DNA of 64,000 nucleotides from Anthopleura xanthogrammica (taxonomy: Eukaryota > Cnidaria > Anthozoa > Actiniaria > Actiniidae): assembly GCA_964019055.1 (NCBI GenBank), contig OZ025219.1:9955888-10019887 (forward strand). The letters are read 5' to 3'. The notes beneath the pieces were generated by a model. The model was given only the letters and a program-made list of their open reading frames with translations, made no database searches and was not told the origin of the DNA. The position numbers and the translations under genes are program-made. Of this stretch, positions 25,001 through 34,730 are shown in pieces. Within the stretch, counting starts at the first letter, position 1; each line of letters opens with the position of its first letter.

Positions 25001-26879
25001 TATGCATTATTATGAGTATGGTAATAATATACCTTTAGAATGACAAGATTATTTGAACAAAATTTATTCTATAATTGACCAATCACCAAAATATTCATAT
25101 AAGTTTATATCTAACAACAACTTCCAAATCTCTTGAAAAAAGGGTATTTCGTCTGTTCTATTAGCTATGTATGGCTTGACTACGCTAATATAGTGGCTAT
25201 TAAGCACAAAAATATATTCTTATTATACCAAAATGTTTGGCTATGATTATATGTGGGAAATGATTACTTAGTCAAAATAATACTTATTTTGAATTTCTAA
25301 ATATATACATCTGGCAAGCTTTCAGGTTCGAAATATAATTTTTCAATTCGGCCTCATTTTTCTATCAAAATTATGAAAAAGTACGCAGATAAAAATCGTA
25401 AGAATTAGCTTAAATTATTGTAGAAATTTATAATAATGTACACCAGTGTTAAGTATAAAAACGTTTTCAAAATAAAATAAATTATCCGCGACACATTTTC
25501 AATTAATGAGCACGATTTTTTTTTTCGATCTGTCATCCTTCCATCCTCCGTTCTTTCATTCAGATTACCACAAATTTGTGATATTCCACCACAAATCGGA
25601 CTTAAAAGCTGGATTTCTTAGGATACATCTGGCTTTTTCAGTTATGACAGCTACTGATATGGTTTATGTAAAGTAAAACATCAAAGAACAAACAAAAAAG
25701 AACATAATCTCGGTCATCCCGCGCTGTGGGATTTGGCCCAATATATGTTTATGGATCAATTAGAAACATTGTTGTCCCAGAAAGAAGACACAAACTTAGG
25801 GAACTCAACCGAAAACGCTTGAAATTGTTGGCGAAGGGTTTAAAGTTATAATCAGATGATAAGTCTTTACCTCAAGATTATTATTATCAGGAGAATCTAC
25901 GGCGATGGCTGAACGAAGATATTCTATCAACCTTGATACAGGAACAAAACCAGAGTTTTGTACATCACAGGCATAGAAAAGACTATCAAGAATCGCTTCC
26001 TCTGTTACCCTGGACGAGTCTTTTAACTATAAAAAGAATAATATCAATAGGTCACAGTCATATACACACCACTGCACATCAAGAAGAAATACAGTAAATA
26101 AAGCATACGTTAAATGCGTAGAAAACTCAATCACACAAGGATAAAATTACAAGGCTATGAGTCAATCGCGACCTTTTCCCGCCGTATAAAAGAGTATTAA
26201 ATAACTTGTGAGCCCTACCTCAGCCTCCATAGTCCCTTAGAACCTAGATAAGGAAGGATTAATTCCAAGGCCAGTTGTTCAGGTCAATAACCGTCGGGTT
26301 TTTCAAGTGTTCACAACTCGTGCCAAAATGTTTCAGGAAGTTTTCCCTTCCTGCTTTTCGTCCATTCCGGCAGCCAAAAACACGAGAAGAAAAATCCTTT
26401 TCTCCGTATGAAAATTCAGAATACGTCTAGAAGGAGTTAGGTGATAAAACCACAAAAATCAAGGGTTATTCCTGGCATTTTTAGTGGAAAAGCTGTTGAA
26501 TAAATGAGGTGAAGTTGAGCGCCGTATATTTGAAGACAAGCAAGGTTAATGTAAGCACTCTCCATATACGGCCATCCATTGTCTACATCACTAAATATGG
26601 ACAAACCAGCGCGTCAAAATATCACTTAGCAACACAAAAATGGCGGGAAAAGAACATCCACGTTGATTGAAAGAAAACTTCAGTAAAAGTTTAAAAATTT
26701 AAAAAAAAAAGTACTTAAAAAACGGCTTTTAAAGAACAATTGCCGATTCTCACACATTAATTACAAACTTTCTCATTCTCCCTTCATTTTTGCTCTTTCT
26801 ATAACAGGTTGTGACATTGTACAAAAAAAACACAAGACTTGCTCACCTGGTTATCAACCAACCATCGAGTGCTGTCCAT
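3362..26879 (-). CDS. KASH-domain protein with EF-hand-like N terminus and IRAG/LRMP-like C-terminal segment (39 exons)
   Basis: Likely a tail-anchored nuclear-envelope or ER protein that links SUN-domain partners, or other membrane partners, to cytoplasmic structures through a long coiled coil. The 39 minus-strand exons have GT-AG borders and phases that sum to 3675 nt (1224 residues plus stop). Order: EF-hand-like region (residues about 12-103), Ser-rich linker, coiled coil from about 150 broken by Ser/Thr-rich linkers, an IRAG/LRMP (MRVI1)-like segment, an acidic Ser-rich linker, a transmembrane helix, and a 35-residue luminal tail ending RPPV. KASH5 and LRMP/IRAG2 end PPPV. The start is the first ATG in an exon with an upstream in-frame TAA, so an untranslated first exon is likely. 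Its 5' end faces the NAALADase gene. Being mainly coiled coil, the middle could be confused with other families; the two ends carry the assignment. Confidence 0.85.
3905..4060. repeat. 11-bp tandem repeat GTTCGATGCGT
   Basis: About 14 copies of GTTCGATGCGT and close variants, in the last intron of the KASH gene. Open frames across it on both strands are repeat artefacts. Confidence 0.9.
5880..6030 (-). repeat. 70-bp tandem duplication of an exon end plus splice donor
   Basis: The 3' end of KASH exon 34 and its donor (CAG|GTAAGA, exon edge 5989) are repeated 70 bp further on (CAG|GTAACA, edge 5919) with the same flanking GACCCTTTTATTATTGCGCG. The exon-derived bases are nearly identical. Reading to the distal donor adds 70 nt and shifts the frame, so the proximal donor is the productive one. 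Confidence 0.85.
6640..6895. mobile_element. Foldback MITE, TTGTTGCGCAACA family
   Basis: Arms are built on GTGCAACTTGTCGGGCAACATTG and its complement near CAACAATGTTGCACGATTTTG, with several internal TTGTTGC/GCAACAA pairs. Related sequence lies at 10640-10750 and 63275-63390. It is intronic in the KASH gene. Confidence 0.75.
7690..7870 (+). mobile_element. tRNA-derived SINE
   Basis: The head has A-box-like GCAGAGCGGTGAGAGCGCTC and a B box GGTTCGAGTCC. The body reads GGTTCTCTCCTGCGCTTCGA, then TTTTCCTCCCTCCACAAAAA and AATTTGAATTTGAA. Related copies are at 10110-10240 (minus), 14036-14140 (tail), 46330-46490 (minus), 50305-50460 (plus) and 58505-58680 (minus). Confidence 0.8.
8235..8780. repeat. 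Pure AGGGC pentanucleotide microsatellite, about 88 copies, with degenerate edge
   Basis: 8235-8675 is uninterrupted AGGGC; 8676-8780 alternates with GATAGGCGAGGCA variants. It sits in the intron between KASH exons 28 and 29. Because 5 is not divisible by 3, all six frames stay open, giving long false frames of a five-residue repeat (Pro-Ala-Leu-Pro-Cys on minus). The G-rich strand is the plus strand; the transcript would carry GCCCU repeats. Confidence 0.97.
9272..9424. mobile_element. Foldback MITE, 'CAGACCACGTGTCATTC' family (degenerate)
   Basis: Contains AAGACCACATGTCATTCCCT and, inverted, CAAGTGAATGACAAGTCG, with the shared middle ATACAACTCAAACAAAGAAT. Better copies are at 50680-50872, 52440-52612, 53598-53785 and 59652-59840. 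Confidence 0.75.
10110..10240 (-). mobile_element. SINE copy, minus orientation
   Basis: AATTGGAATTTAGC, then GTTTTGTGGAGGAAGAAAAA and the CAAGTGATGCCAAGTCAAGACC end match the reversed body of the SINE at 46330-46490. The tRNA head is degenerate. Confidence 0.65.
10640..10750. mobile_element. Fragment of the TTGTTGCGCAACA foldback family
   Basis: TGTTGCGCACAACCTGTTGC is followed by GCAACAATGTTGGGTTGCAA and GTTGCATGCAGAACGAATGT. This corresponds to one arm of the element at 6640-6895. Intronic in the KASH gene. Confidence 0.6.
11102..11247. mobile_element. Foldback MITE, 'TAGAGCAGATTTCGTATGA / CACGGCACGG' family
   Basis: The ends are TAGAGCAGATTTCGTATGA and TTATACGAAAACTGCTCTA; the interior is rich in CACGGCACGG and CGGCGCGGACACGG. 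Further copies are at 11751-11945, 11972-12075, 13822-13973, 45573-45723 and 58858-59018. All are non-coding. Confidence 0.88.
11751..12075. mobile_element. Two adjacent copies of the TAGAGCAG/CACGGCACGG foldback family
   Basis: A fairly complete copy (11751-11945) is followed by a partial one (11972-12075). The second repeats the right half, from GAATCCCGAATGTTTTCATA to CATACAAAAACTGCTGTAAC. They sit in one KASH-gene intron, next to exon 21. Confidence 0.8.
12845..13065. repeat. TCTG/TGTC microsatellite
   Basis: Interrupted TCTG tetranucleotide tract, purest at about 12980-13010. Intronic. Open frames across it are artefacts. Confidence 0.9.
13822..13973. mobile_element. TAGAGCAG/CACGGCACGG foldback MITE copy
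   Basis: Begins TAGAGCAGTTTTCGTATGA, ends CATGCGAAATCTGCTCTA, and carries the GACCGTGTCAGTGCCATGCC-type interior. Lies in the intron between KASH exons 17 and 18. Confidence 0.85.
14036..14140 (+). mobile_element. SINE tail fragment
   Basis: GTTGGTTATCTCCTGTGCTT, TTTTTCTCCGGGTTCTCCTG and ACTTCTAAATTCTAACTC match the body of the SINE at 7690-7870. No tRNA head is visible. Confidence 0.6.
14860..15010 (+). mobile_element. Dispersed SINE-like repeat (first copy)
   Basis: GTTGTTCTCTCCCTTCCTTG, CCACGAGGGTTTTTCTCTCT, TTGAGCGTTGTGTGTTGTG and ATAGTGAATGTAGTGGCAAT are shared with 56508-56665 in the same order and orientation. The 5' part resembles the SINE body. Confidence 0.6.
15244..15450. repeat. 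GAT trinucleotide-rich tract
   Basis: Imperfect GAT repeat in a KASH-gene intron; the antisense frame is a His/Ser-rich artefact. Confidence 0.9.
16010..16250. repeat. GAT trinucleotide-rich tract
   Basis: Imperfect GAT/GAC repeat in the next-but-one KASH-gene intron, followed by a short C run at about 16277-16286. Confidence 0.9.
16626..16832. mobile_element. Foldback MITE, 'CAGACCACGTGTCATTC' family
   Basis: Left arm CCATTTCAGACCATGTGTCA, right arm GAATGACACATGGCGTGAAA and GGGAAAGCATTACACACAAG, with the shared centre GTATCATTTCTTTGTTTAA and ATGGATACAACTCAAACAAA. Intronic in the KASH gene. Confidence 0.85.
18345..19020. repeat. Minisatellite CCTACTGACACCCTACCAACAT-type, about 30 units
   Basis: Alternating CTACTGACA(C/A)CC and CTA(C/T)CAACA(C/T)C units of about 22 bp, partly as 44-45-bp higher-order repeats. 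It fills the intron between KASH exons 7 and 8. Confidence 0.92.
20495..20600 (-). other. Possible cassette exon of the KASH gene, phase unresolved
   Basis: A polar stretch (AQIDQTSVINNNSLSQDY and following) ends at a plausible donor (CTACTAA|GTAAAG) and lies between exons 3 and 4. No acceptor gives a phase compatible with exon 3, whereas exon 3 joins exon 4 directly in phase. It may be an alternative first exon, a cryptic exon, or nothing. Confidence 0.2.
24194..24344. mobile_element. Foldback MITE, GATACAAATTTTAT arms
   Basis: GGAGATACAAATTTTATTAT on the left matches ATAAAATTTGTATCTCC inverted on the right, flanked by ATATTACAT and ATGTAATAT. A smaller inner palindrome CTCATGAG is present. 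Confidence 0.82.
24551..24662. mobile_element. Foldback MITE, GTGATTATCGATGAATATTTACC arms
   Basis: GTGATTATCGATGAATATTT is exactly reversed by AAATATTCATCGATAATCAC; the outer ends are CAATTATTCGCC and GGTGAATAATTG. Additional half-sites (GGTGATTAT) extend to about 24835. Confidence 0.82.
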
Positions 26880-28333
26880 CAAATATTAATCTAAAATAAA
26901 ATCATTAATAAGTTATTCCTACAGAAATGTTTTCATAATATAATTTTTCATTTTTCTCGTATTTATTTAGCAATTCTTAGTGATGTTTTCCAACCTGAAT
27001 AACAGCTATATTTTGGAACTAAAATCAGACTAAAAAGTCTCCAGAACACTTTGACCCGGATAAGGGTTGATTAGTTAGCTAGAAGTGGACAATTGAAAAT
27101 AACAAGTCAAGACCAGAATTTATTGACCTTGATTCTTATTTATGGTAAGTAAAAAAAACAATGCATTACTCTAATTTCATCAGACCGCAAGGGTCCTCAA
27201 TTTTTGATATTATAAGGTTTCTCAGCCTTACTGAAGTAAACCTTGAGCTAGAACTGAAGAGTTGAATGACCCAGTTCCAAATGATAATGACGATCAAGTT
27301 GATGCTCGCCAGTCTATTGTATAAGTAATATAGCCAAGATGGTTTTTGAGGGTCAAGGACAGGTCAATCAAGTGCCCCTTTTACATTTTATGTTTTTTGA
27401 AGAAATTCAATTCAGAAATAACAAAGTGGTTAATTCTTAACTGCTTTTGAATAAGATGTCAGCAAGTGTCACGTTATATTATTTTCATCCCATGTCAGTT
27501 TATTTCGGGTTTTTTTTACTTCCTTGTTATTTCTTTCTTTTTCTTTCATATTTCAATCTTCTTCTCTTGTTGAATTCATTTATGACTGCAAACTGAGCAT
27601 AAAATATTTCTAAAATCAAAAACCTTAACCATTTCTAAATTTTATCAAAAATACGAAAAAAATGTCATTAATCTCGTTGCATGTCACGAAAGTATTTTGA
27701 TGTTTCGTTCTTCTTCTATCTTTCTATATTTTCCTTTTTTATCGATATAGAATATTTGTCAATAACCTCAGTAGCTTTCCAACCAGTTGATTTAAATCTG
27801 ATATAATGATTTCAAACCAATCCCAGGACAATATAGTCGATATGCGTATAATTCTTTAAGTTTCAAGTTTTCATTTCAACAAGGTATACTCGTTTACACG
27901 ATTCACAAGTTCAGGTCTATACAATTACACAAGTTCGGGTCTACACGATTCGCTAGATAATAACAACAAAAAATCTCACATAAGAACGCGTGTATACATG
28001 AAAAAACTGAAGACATGGATTACTTACACATATGTGCATGTCCGAGGATAAGATACATCCATGTTCACAACAACAACAACAACTTACTCTTCTTTCACCT
28101 AGCGAGGAATGTCCGTCGCTCTGGCTTCCTCTCTTACTCTCTCTATCAACCACAGGCAACCCATTCTATATAATTATGCATAGGTTATAACATCTGATAC
28201 CGATGCCCTCTAATTCATAGGTGATAGGGATGTAAATACATCCCAATACTTAAATGGGTTCATCGTCTGAACGACCAATGACATTAATACATGTTCAACA
28301 CTTTGATGGTTTTCTTTCTTTCAGGTTATTATC
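26880..28333. promoter_or_regulatory. Divergent intergenic region between the KASH and NAALADase genes
   Basis: The two start codons point away from each other across about 1.45 kb. Both ATG exons are directly preceded by acceptors (ATTTTAG on minus, CTTTCTTTCAG on plus), so each gene should have an upstream non-coding exon here. On the minus strand a donor AGAAGA|GTAAGT at about 28100 could end such an exon; spliced to 26890 it would carry a short upstream open frame starting MPVVDRESK. No TATA box was identified. Confidence 0.5.
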
Positions 28334-31092
28334 ATGAAGATTGACCAAAAACTCATATCAAAGCATTTGATTGGAAAAAAAATTATGATTCTACCTAGCC
28401 TTGTAATCCTATTGCTCTTGGCATCTTGCTCGTGTGCTTTGGGCACGCGGTCACACGTTAAGCGGGACTTTATAGAGAAGAGTACCCTTGATATAAAGAC
28501 CCTTCACTCTGACGCAGTTAATGAGATATCTGCTGAAAAAATACGACAAAATTTAGAGTAAGTTTCCACACTAAATATTGCCATAGTAAAACACCCTCCA
28601 TTTTAAAGATTGAACTCCAAAAGACCTCTGCATGAGCTGATCTAAGTCAGGGTACGGCTAACTCACTGCAGATCGAACCCTGAAACAACCTCGGGGCATA
28701 TCTAAGACAGGGCATGGCTAACTCACAGATTGAACCCTGAAACAACCTCTGGGCTGATCTAAGTCAGGGCATGGCTAACTCACAGATTGAACCCTGAAAC
28801 AACCTCTGGGCTGATCTAAGTCAGGGCATGGCTAACTCACAGATGAAACCCTGAAACAACCTCTGGGCTGATCTAAGTCAGGGCATGGTTAACTAACAGA
28901 TCGAACCCTGAAACAACCTCTGGGCTGATCTAAGTCAGGGCATGGCTAACTCACAGATCAAACCCTAAAACAATTGTTGAGACGAGAGTGCATGCGCATC
29001 CTTCATTCCCAATCAATGTTCAACGTTTAAATTCAGATATTACGCTGGTGTGCCACACGTCGCAGGTTCAGAAGAAAACTACCAAAGAGCCCTAGAAATC
29101 CAAAAGCGATTCGTTGAATACGGTTTTGACAAAGTCGAGATCAAGAAGTACAACATTCTTCTATCGATTCCAGGATCGCCAGGGTCTGTGACGCTAACAG
29201 AAGAGACAGGAACTGAGCTCTTTAGGAGCAGGTCCTTTGAGAAAATATTAGATCCAGCTGAAAATATGACCAATGTTCAGCCTCCGTTCAACGCTTTCTC
29301 TCCGTCCGGTATCGTTAAGGTGAATTATTATCCTCTTGTTTTTTCTTCTTCTTCTTTTCCACGTGTAAAAACGAAGCGCTTCCTAAGCTTGCGCATGCGT
29401 GCCCGTCAAAACCTGATGTGCTACAAAACTAGAAAAAAGAGGAAAACACAATGTAGTTTTTGTGGTATTTCTTTTTGATGGACGTTAATCATCCACGGTC
29501 AAAGGGGCGACTAACCTCTCCCTTAGGCTTCGGCCGAGCTTCCTGATGAGTTTATAAGTCCTCGTATAGCGGTGTCGGGGTCGAAATCTCCGGCATAGCC
29601 GTAAATGCTTCGCGCTGTCATACTGCGCTTCAGCACTAAGTCTGGAGGTATGGTTCTAAATTTATCAGGAAAAATAAATAATGTAAAATTGTGCTTAAAA
29701 GATTGTCCCAAAAGAAGGAGTTCCTCTGACTGCGCACCTAAACTCATTCCCATAATTCAATATTGCATACATTAATCCCCTTTTTCAACTTTATAGTGGA
29801 TTAATGATAAGTTGTTTCCATTCTGATATTCAGGGCAAGCTTGTGTATGTGTATTTTGGACGTTCAAAAGACTTCAAGAGGCTAAAAGAAGCAGGAGTTA
29901 ACTTGACGGGGAAAATTGCGATCATTAGATATGGCCGCGGGGGAAGAGGACAGAAGGTAAGGAAATGTTGATACAAAAATTGTGGTTACTGGTCTTCCTG
30001 TGTCTGCAAAAAACCGCTTGAAAACTAAAACAAGCGATTTCTTTTTTTCTTCTCTGTCCAGTTTTCTCTCTCTCTCTCTCTCTCTCTCTACCTAGCCACA
30101 GGAAACCCATGTTGTCTTTTTAATTTATCGTCTTAAAATCAAGGTCGAGCGCGCAGCAAGAGCAGGAGCAATCGGTGTGATATTGTATGCTGACCCAGAA
30201 GACTTTGCGCGAGAAGGTATTGACAAGGTTTACCCAGACTACAACTGGCTTCCAAGTACTGCTGTACCCAGGGGATCAGTCAAGTCGTCTAAAGGTGGAG
30301 GAGACCTACTGACCCCCTTCTACCCTTCCATCGGTAAGCAAACACTAACAGTATAAAAACCCTTTAAACTTTATCGAAACCCAGAAACAACCTCTGGGCT
30401 GATTAAGTCAAGGCATGGCTAACTCACAGATCGAACCCTGAAACAACCTCTGGGCTGATGTAAGTCAAGGCATGGCTAACTCACAGATATATCGAACCCC
30501 GAAACAGCCTCTGGGCTGATCTAAGTCAGGGTATGGCTAACTAACTTACAGATCCAATTAGAATTTAGCTGTATGGCTCATGCAGACGGTGGAAGACCGG
30601 AGAAACCAAAGAAAAACCCTTGAATCAAGAGAGTGACGTAACATACTATATTTAGACTGTCTCTTTTTCCTCTTAAGAAGAGATTCTCGCCGTTTGTCTG
30701 TTTGTTACATCACCAACCCAAAAAGAGACGTAAATAAACACATATATATTTCAGATGGTATTTATCGCGAACCACTCACGGAGATAATGAAGAAAGAATT
30801 TGCTTCAATTCCTTCACTGCCCATCTCTTACGGTGACGCTGAGCGCTTGTTGAGGTAAGAACTGAAACAAATGTAAGAGCTGAACTGAAACAATGATTAT
30901 ATAGAAGAGTAGATTAAATATCCTGAGAATATTTGCCTTTAATGGTTTGTATATAATGCCCGATATTCGCTTTTATCACGCGGCGGCCATACTGGTTGAA
31001 ACAATAGGTTTAGAATCCCTTGAGTCCTCTTGCATGCCCTCGCTTTGAGGCGTTTGAAAACGTTCCAAATAAAGGTTTTTGCTCTCATTAAA

Positions 31093-31125
<33 letters not shown>

Positions 31126-34100
31126 GTACCGTGCGGTGCCATGTCCGACCCCATGATGATTTGCTCGCGGAGCGGTCGAGCGCGCGCATCGCGTATAACT
31201 GTACATGTGAAACGGCACAGTCACGGTAGGGAATGGACGACATCCTTGAACCAATCACTGGGCAAGAGATCACTCCTCAGACAATCAGAATACTTGGACA
31301 CGGCACCGTCACGGTCACCGCGCGTCACCTCCATACCGTTAGTTTTTCACAGTCATTGCTCTGACCTCAATATCTTGTTGTCATTGATATCTTCCAAGAT
31401 GGCGTCACTTAAGAAATGATGACATCATAATAAAATGACCTCACCTTGTACATATCATATAATAAAACGACGTTATATATAGTTAAAGATCTCGTGTGTT
31501 CAGTACTTTAACAGGTGAGCTCCCCAAGTCCTACTGGAAAGGTGGGCTTCCCATTATCTATGGTGTACAGACTGATGACAGTGATAAAAGACGAGTGACT
31601 CTGACAGTGAATACCGAGTCTGTTATAAGAGATATACATAATGTGATAGGGTATATACGAGGTCACGAAGAACCCGGTGAGTAGATTATATCTATACGGT
31701 ATTATGTGATAGGGTATATACGAGGTCACCAGGAACCCGGTGAGTAGATTATATCTATACGGCATTATGTGATAGGGTATATATACGAGGTTACCAGAAA
31801 ACCCGGTGAGTAGATTATATCTATACGGCATTATGTGATAGAGTATATATACGAGGTCACCAGGAACCCGGTCATTACTATTATATCTATACGGCATTAT
31901 GTGATAGAGTATATATACGAGGTCACCAGGAACCCGGTCATTACTAACGATGTTCTTCTCAATCTTCAGACCAGCTTGTTATTATCGGTAACCATAGAGA
32001 CGCTTGGGTATACGGAGGTACGGATCCATCCAGCGGAACGGCTGCCATGATGGAGTTGGCGCGAGTCTTCGGGACGCTCCTGAAGAAAGGTGAAAGAGAA
32101 AGGATTAATAAAATACATTTTGAAACCAAGTGACGTAGCTACAATATGCGTAGTTTGATCCTCGAACATTAACCAAGTAAAGGGCAAATTATTGGTCCCT
32201 GACTTCTGGAAATGAAATCTAGGTCTCAAATAGACCTCTTTACTTTATTGCTTTCATTTCATGGGTGGAATATGTCATGGATATAATGTATAATCATTAT
32301 TTTAGGATGGAAGCCAAGAAGAACTATTGTATTTGCAAGCTGGGATGCCGAAGAGTCTGGCCTGATTGGATCTACTGAATGGCTGGAGGTACGTTACATC
32401 CAACAATCAGCATGATCATAAAACAATCAAAACAATCTGGACTTGACACAGGGAATGAAATACGCCGAATCTTAAAAGGCAAAATTGAGAGCGTAGTTGA
32501 GGCGCACGCCTCATTAAAACAGATTTTCCAAAACAAAACAAACATAAAAAAGGATAAATTGCTGCAGCATTCTCGTTAGTCGCATGACCAAAACAATTGA
32601 CCGCAAATTAAGAAAAGTTAGATTACGGGGATGGATTTTTTACTCTCCCATTTGTAGCTTGTGGCTTGGGGTTGTCGGATTGCGAAACAACTCGTAAAAA
32701 TATCCAGGCTTTTTGCGCAACGTGAATAGCTTCTGACGCGCTTTTCCAGTACGAATATCCTAACCCCAACTCTTGCGCCAGTAAGGAGACTCACACAACA
32801 AATGCTCTAGACTAAGAGCAGAGAAATATTTTATCCTTTACAGGAACATGCTAAAATACTTCAAGCACGTGGAGTCGCGTATATTAACGTTGATATGATG
32901 ACAGATGGTAAGTCAGCTGATGGTCTCTTAACTCTTCATAGACTCTTTATCTTGGATGTAATGTTTTTCCATTTTAGACCACGTGTCATTCCCTTGAGAA
33001 CAAATTGAGAAAGAATAACATCTCGCACCTCAGGAGCATCTATGCACACATCTTGTGTGAGGCATTTTTTGTCATCTCTTGAAAGCAAACATCTGATAGA
33101 AATAAATACCTGTCCTAGCCAACCCTCTTTAGAACGGCCACCTTAGGAAGTCGACCACCATGCGACCGTAATCGATCAAGCCAGTTTCTATTTCTTGAAC
33201 GCAAATATTTGTTATAATTGATGTTGTAGAAATATTTTCTTCTCTTTCTCTTTATAAGCCAGTAAAGTTCACAATTTAAAACGCCGGTAAGCGTAAACGT
33301 TTTCGGAACATAGCTCCTTCATCAGATGTGAATAACAAATGACTATATATGACCACCTCTAGAAGTCGGCCAACACTTGATGATATCCCACTTACCCAGT
33401 TTCCAATCTCACTTGATATTTTGCAATAGTCCCCTTCACAGTTCCCTGCGCCATCTTCTTGAAAGGTAGCCGGGTCTTTGTATCGAAGCGAGACGAAAGG
33501 CGAGCTTGGAATGATAGAGACCTATTTTTAACACCTTGGACAATTATTCACATGTCTCTATCATTGCAAGTTCACCGTTCGTCTCGCTTCGATGCAAAGG
33601 CTCGACTACCTTTCAAGATGGCGCAGGGAACTGTGAAGGGGACTATTGTTCTGAAGTGCAATGTTGATCTTGTTCGAAACAGGAAACTTCACGTTCTTGG
33701 CGCGTTCGATGCCATTATTGGATTGGGCGTTAATCGATGCTGCTAAAAAGGTAAAACGATTACAACTAGTAAACAAACATACAAGAATAAGCAATAAAAG
33801 CCTCCCCATAGACCTTTTCTGAGATAGTCAATTTGGTCCATTGTGGTCTAGCTTGAGTACAAACATCTTTTTTTCATCATACCTTATATGATGTTGTTTG
33901 TACTCAAGCTAGACCACAATGCATCCTGTTTATCGAAGTTATAAATGGTCCATAAATAACTTATGGAGTATTCCTACGGTAGATTCTTGCACATAGAAAA
34001 TTAGGACGGATTTTAAAGGCATTTGATGCATTTATCTTTGAGGTGCCATCTCCTGATGGTATTGGTAGCGTATTTGATCAATGGCGGAGGACAACACCAG

Positions 34101-34695
34101 AAAAGGACAACCCTGATATCCCCCAGTAAGTATATCCGTCAGTCACCATCATCATCACCAGCATATTCATCATCATCACCATCATCATCACCAGCATATT
34201 CATCATCATCACCATCATCATCACCAGCATAGTCATCATCATCACCATCATCACAGTGGCGGATCTAGGGGTAGTGCGACGGGGTCCGCTGCACCCGTTT
34301 TTTTTTTCAACGCCATTTTTTTTTTTTTTAAGGTTTAAATTTTTGGATATCCAGAAAAATATATTTTGTAAATTTTGATTAAAAAGATTACATCCCCGAA
34401 AGATGAAGTTGTCGTTTGTTTTGGCTGATTAAATAAGGTGAGACAAGTTTTATAATTTTTATTCAAAATAGCAGCACTCATATAGTAAAAGCAAAGAAAA
34501 AATTATTACTTTGACATCATATGACGTCAATATGACGTCATAGCAATCTATTCCCCGATCAGGACCCCGTTTTGAAAAACCCTGGATCCGCCACTGCATC
34601 ATCACCAGCATAGTCATCATCATCACCATCATCATCACCAGCATAGTCATCATCGTCACCTTCACCATCATAAAATAAATAAATAAACAAAATAA

Positions 34696-34730
<35 letters not shown>

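Larger units (their letters stand above)
20988..25870. other. Large intron (4.9 kb) of the KASH gene
   Basis: Strongly AT-rich with no supported exon on either strand; open frames are short and low-complexity. It contains two foldback elements and a TAT microsatellite near 24846-24915. Confidence 0.7.
20866..26879 (-). other. KASH gene exons 1-3: EF-hand-like region
   Basis: Coding exons 26847-26879, 25871-26026 and 20866-20987. They encode MDSTRWLVDNQ, then a helix-loop-helix containing ACDVQNSGFVPVSRLIEYL, then ILDPEGKDVHIDIATY followed by INEWIEDI. The spacing and the second motif parallel the KASH5 (CCDC155) EF-hand-like domain, where DPNGEG...VDLDTF is followed by RDWI. The first loop keeps D, N and G at expected positions; the second is degenerate, so calcium binding is doubtful. 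Exon phases are 0, 0 and 2. Confidence 0.8.

Noticed and set aside
29540..29590. Hammerhead-like CTGATGAG ... GAAA motif in the GC-rich repeat
   Set aside because: The stems II and III around the motif do not pair, and the second copy at 55680 has CTGATCAG, which breaks the core.
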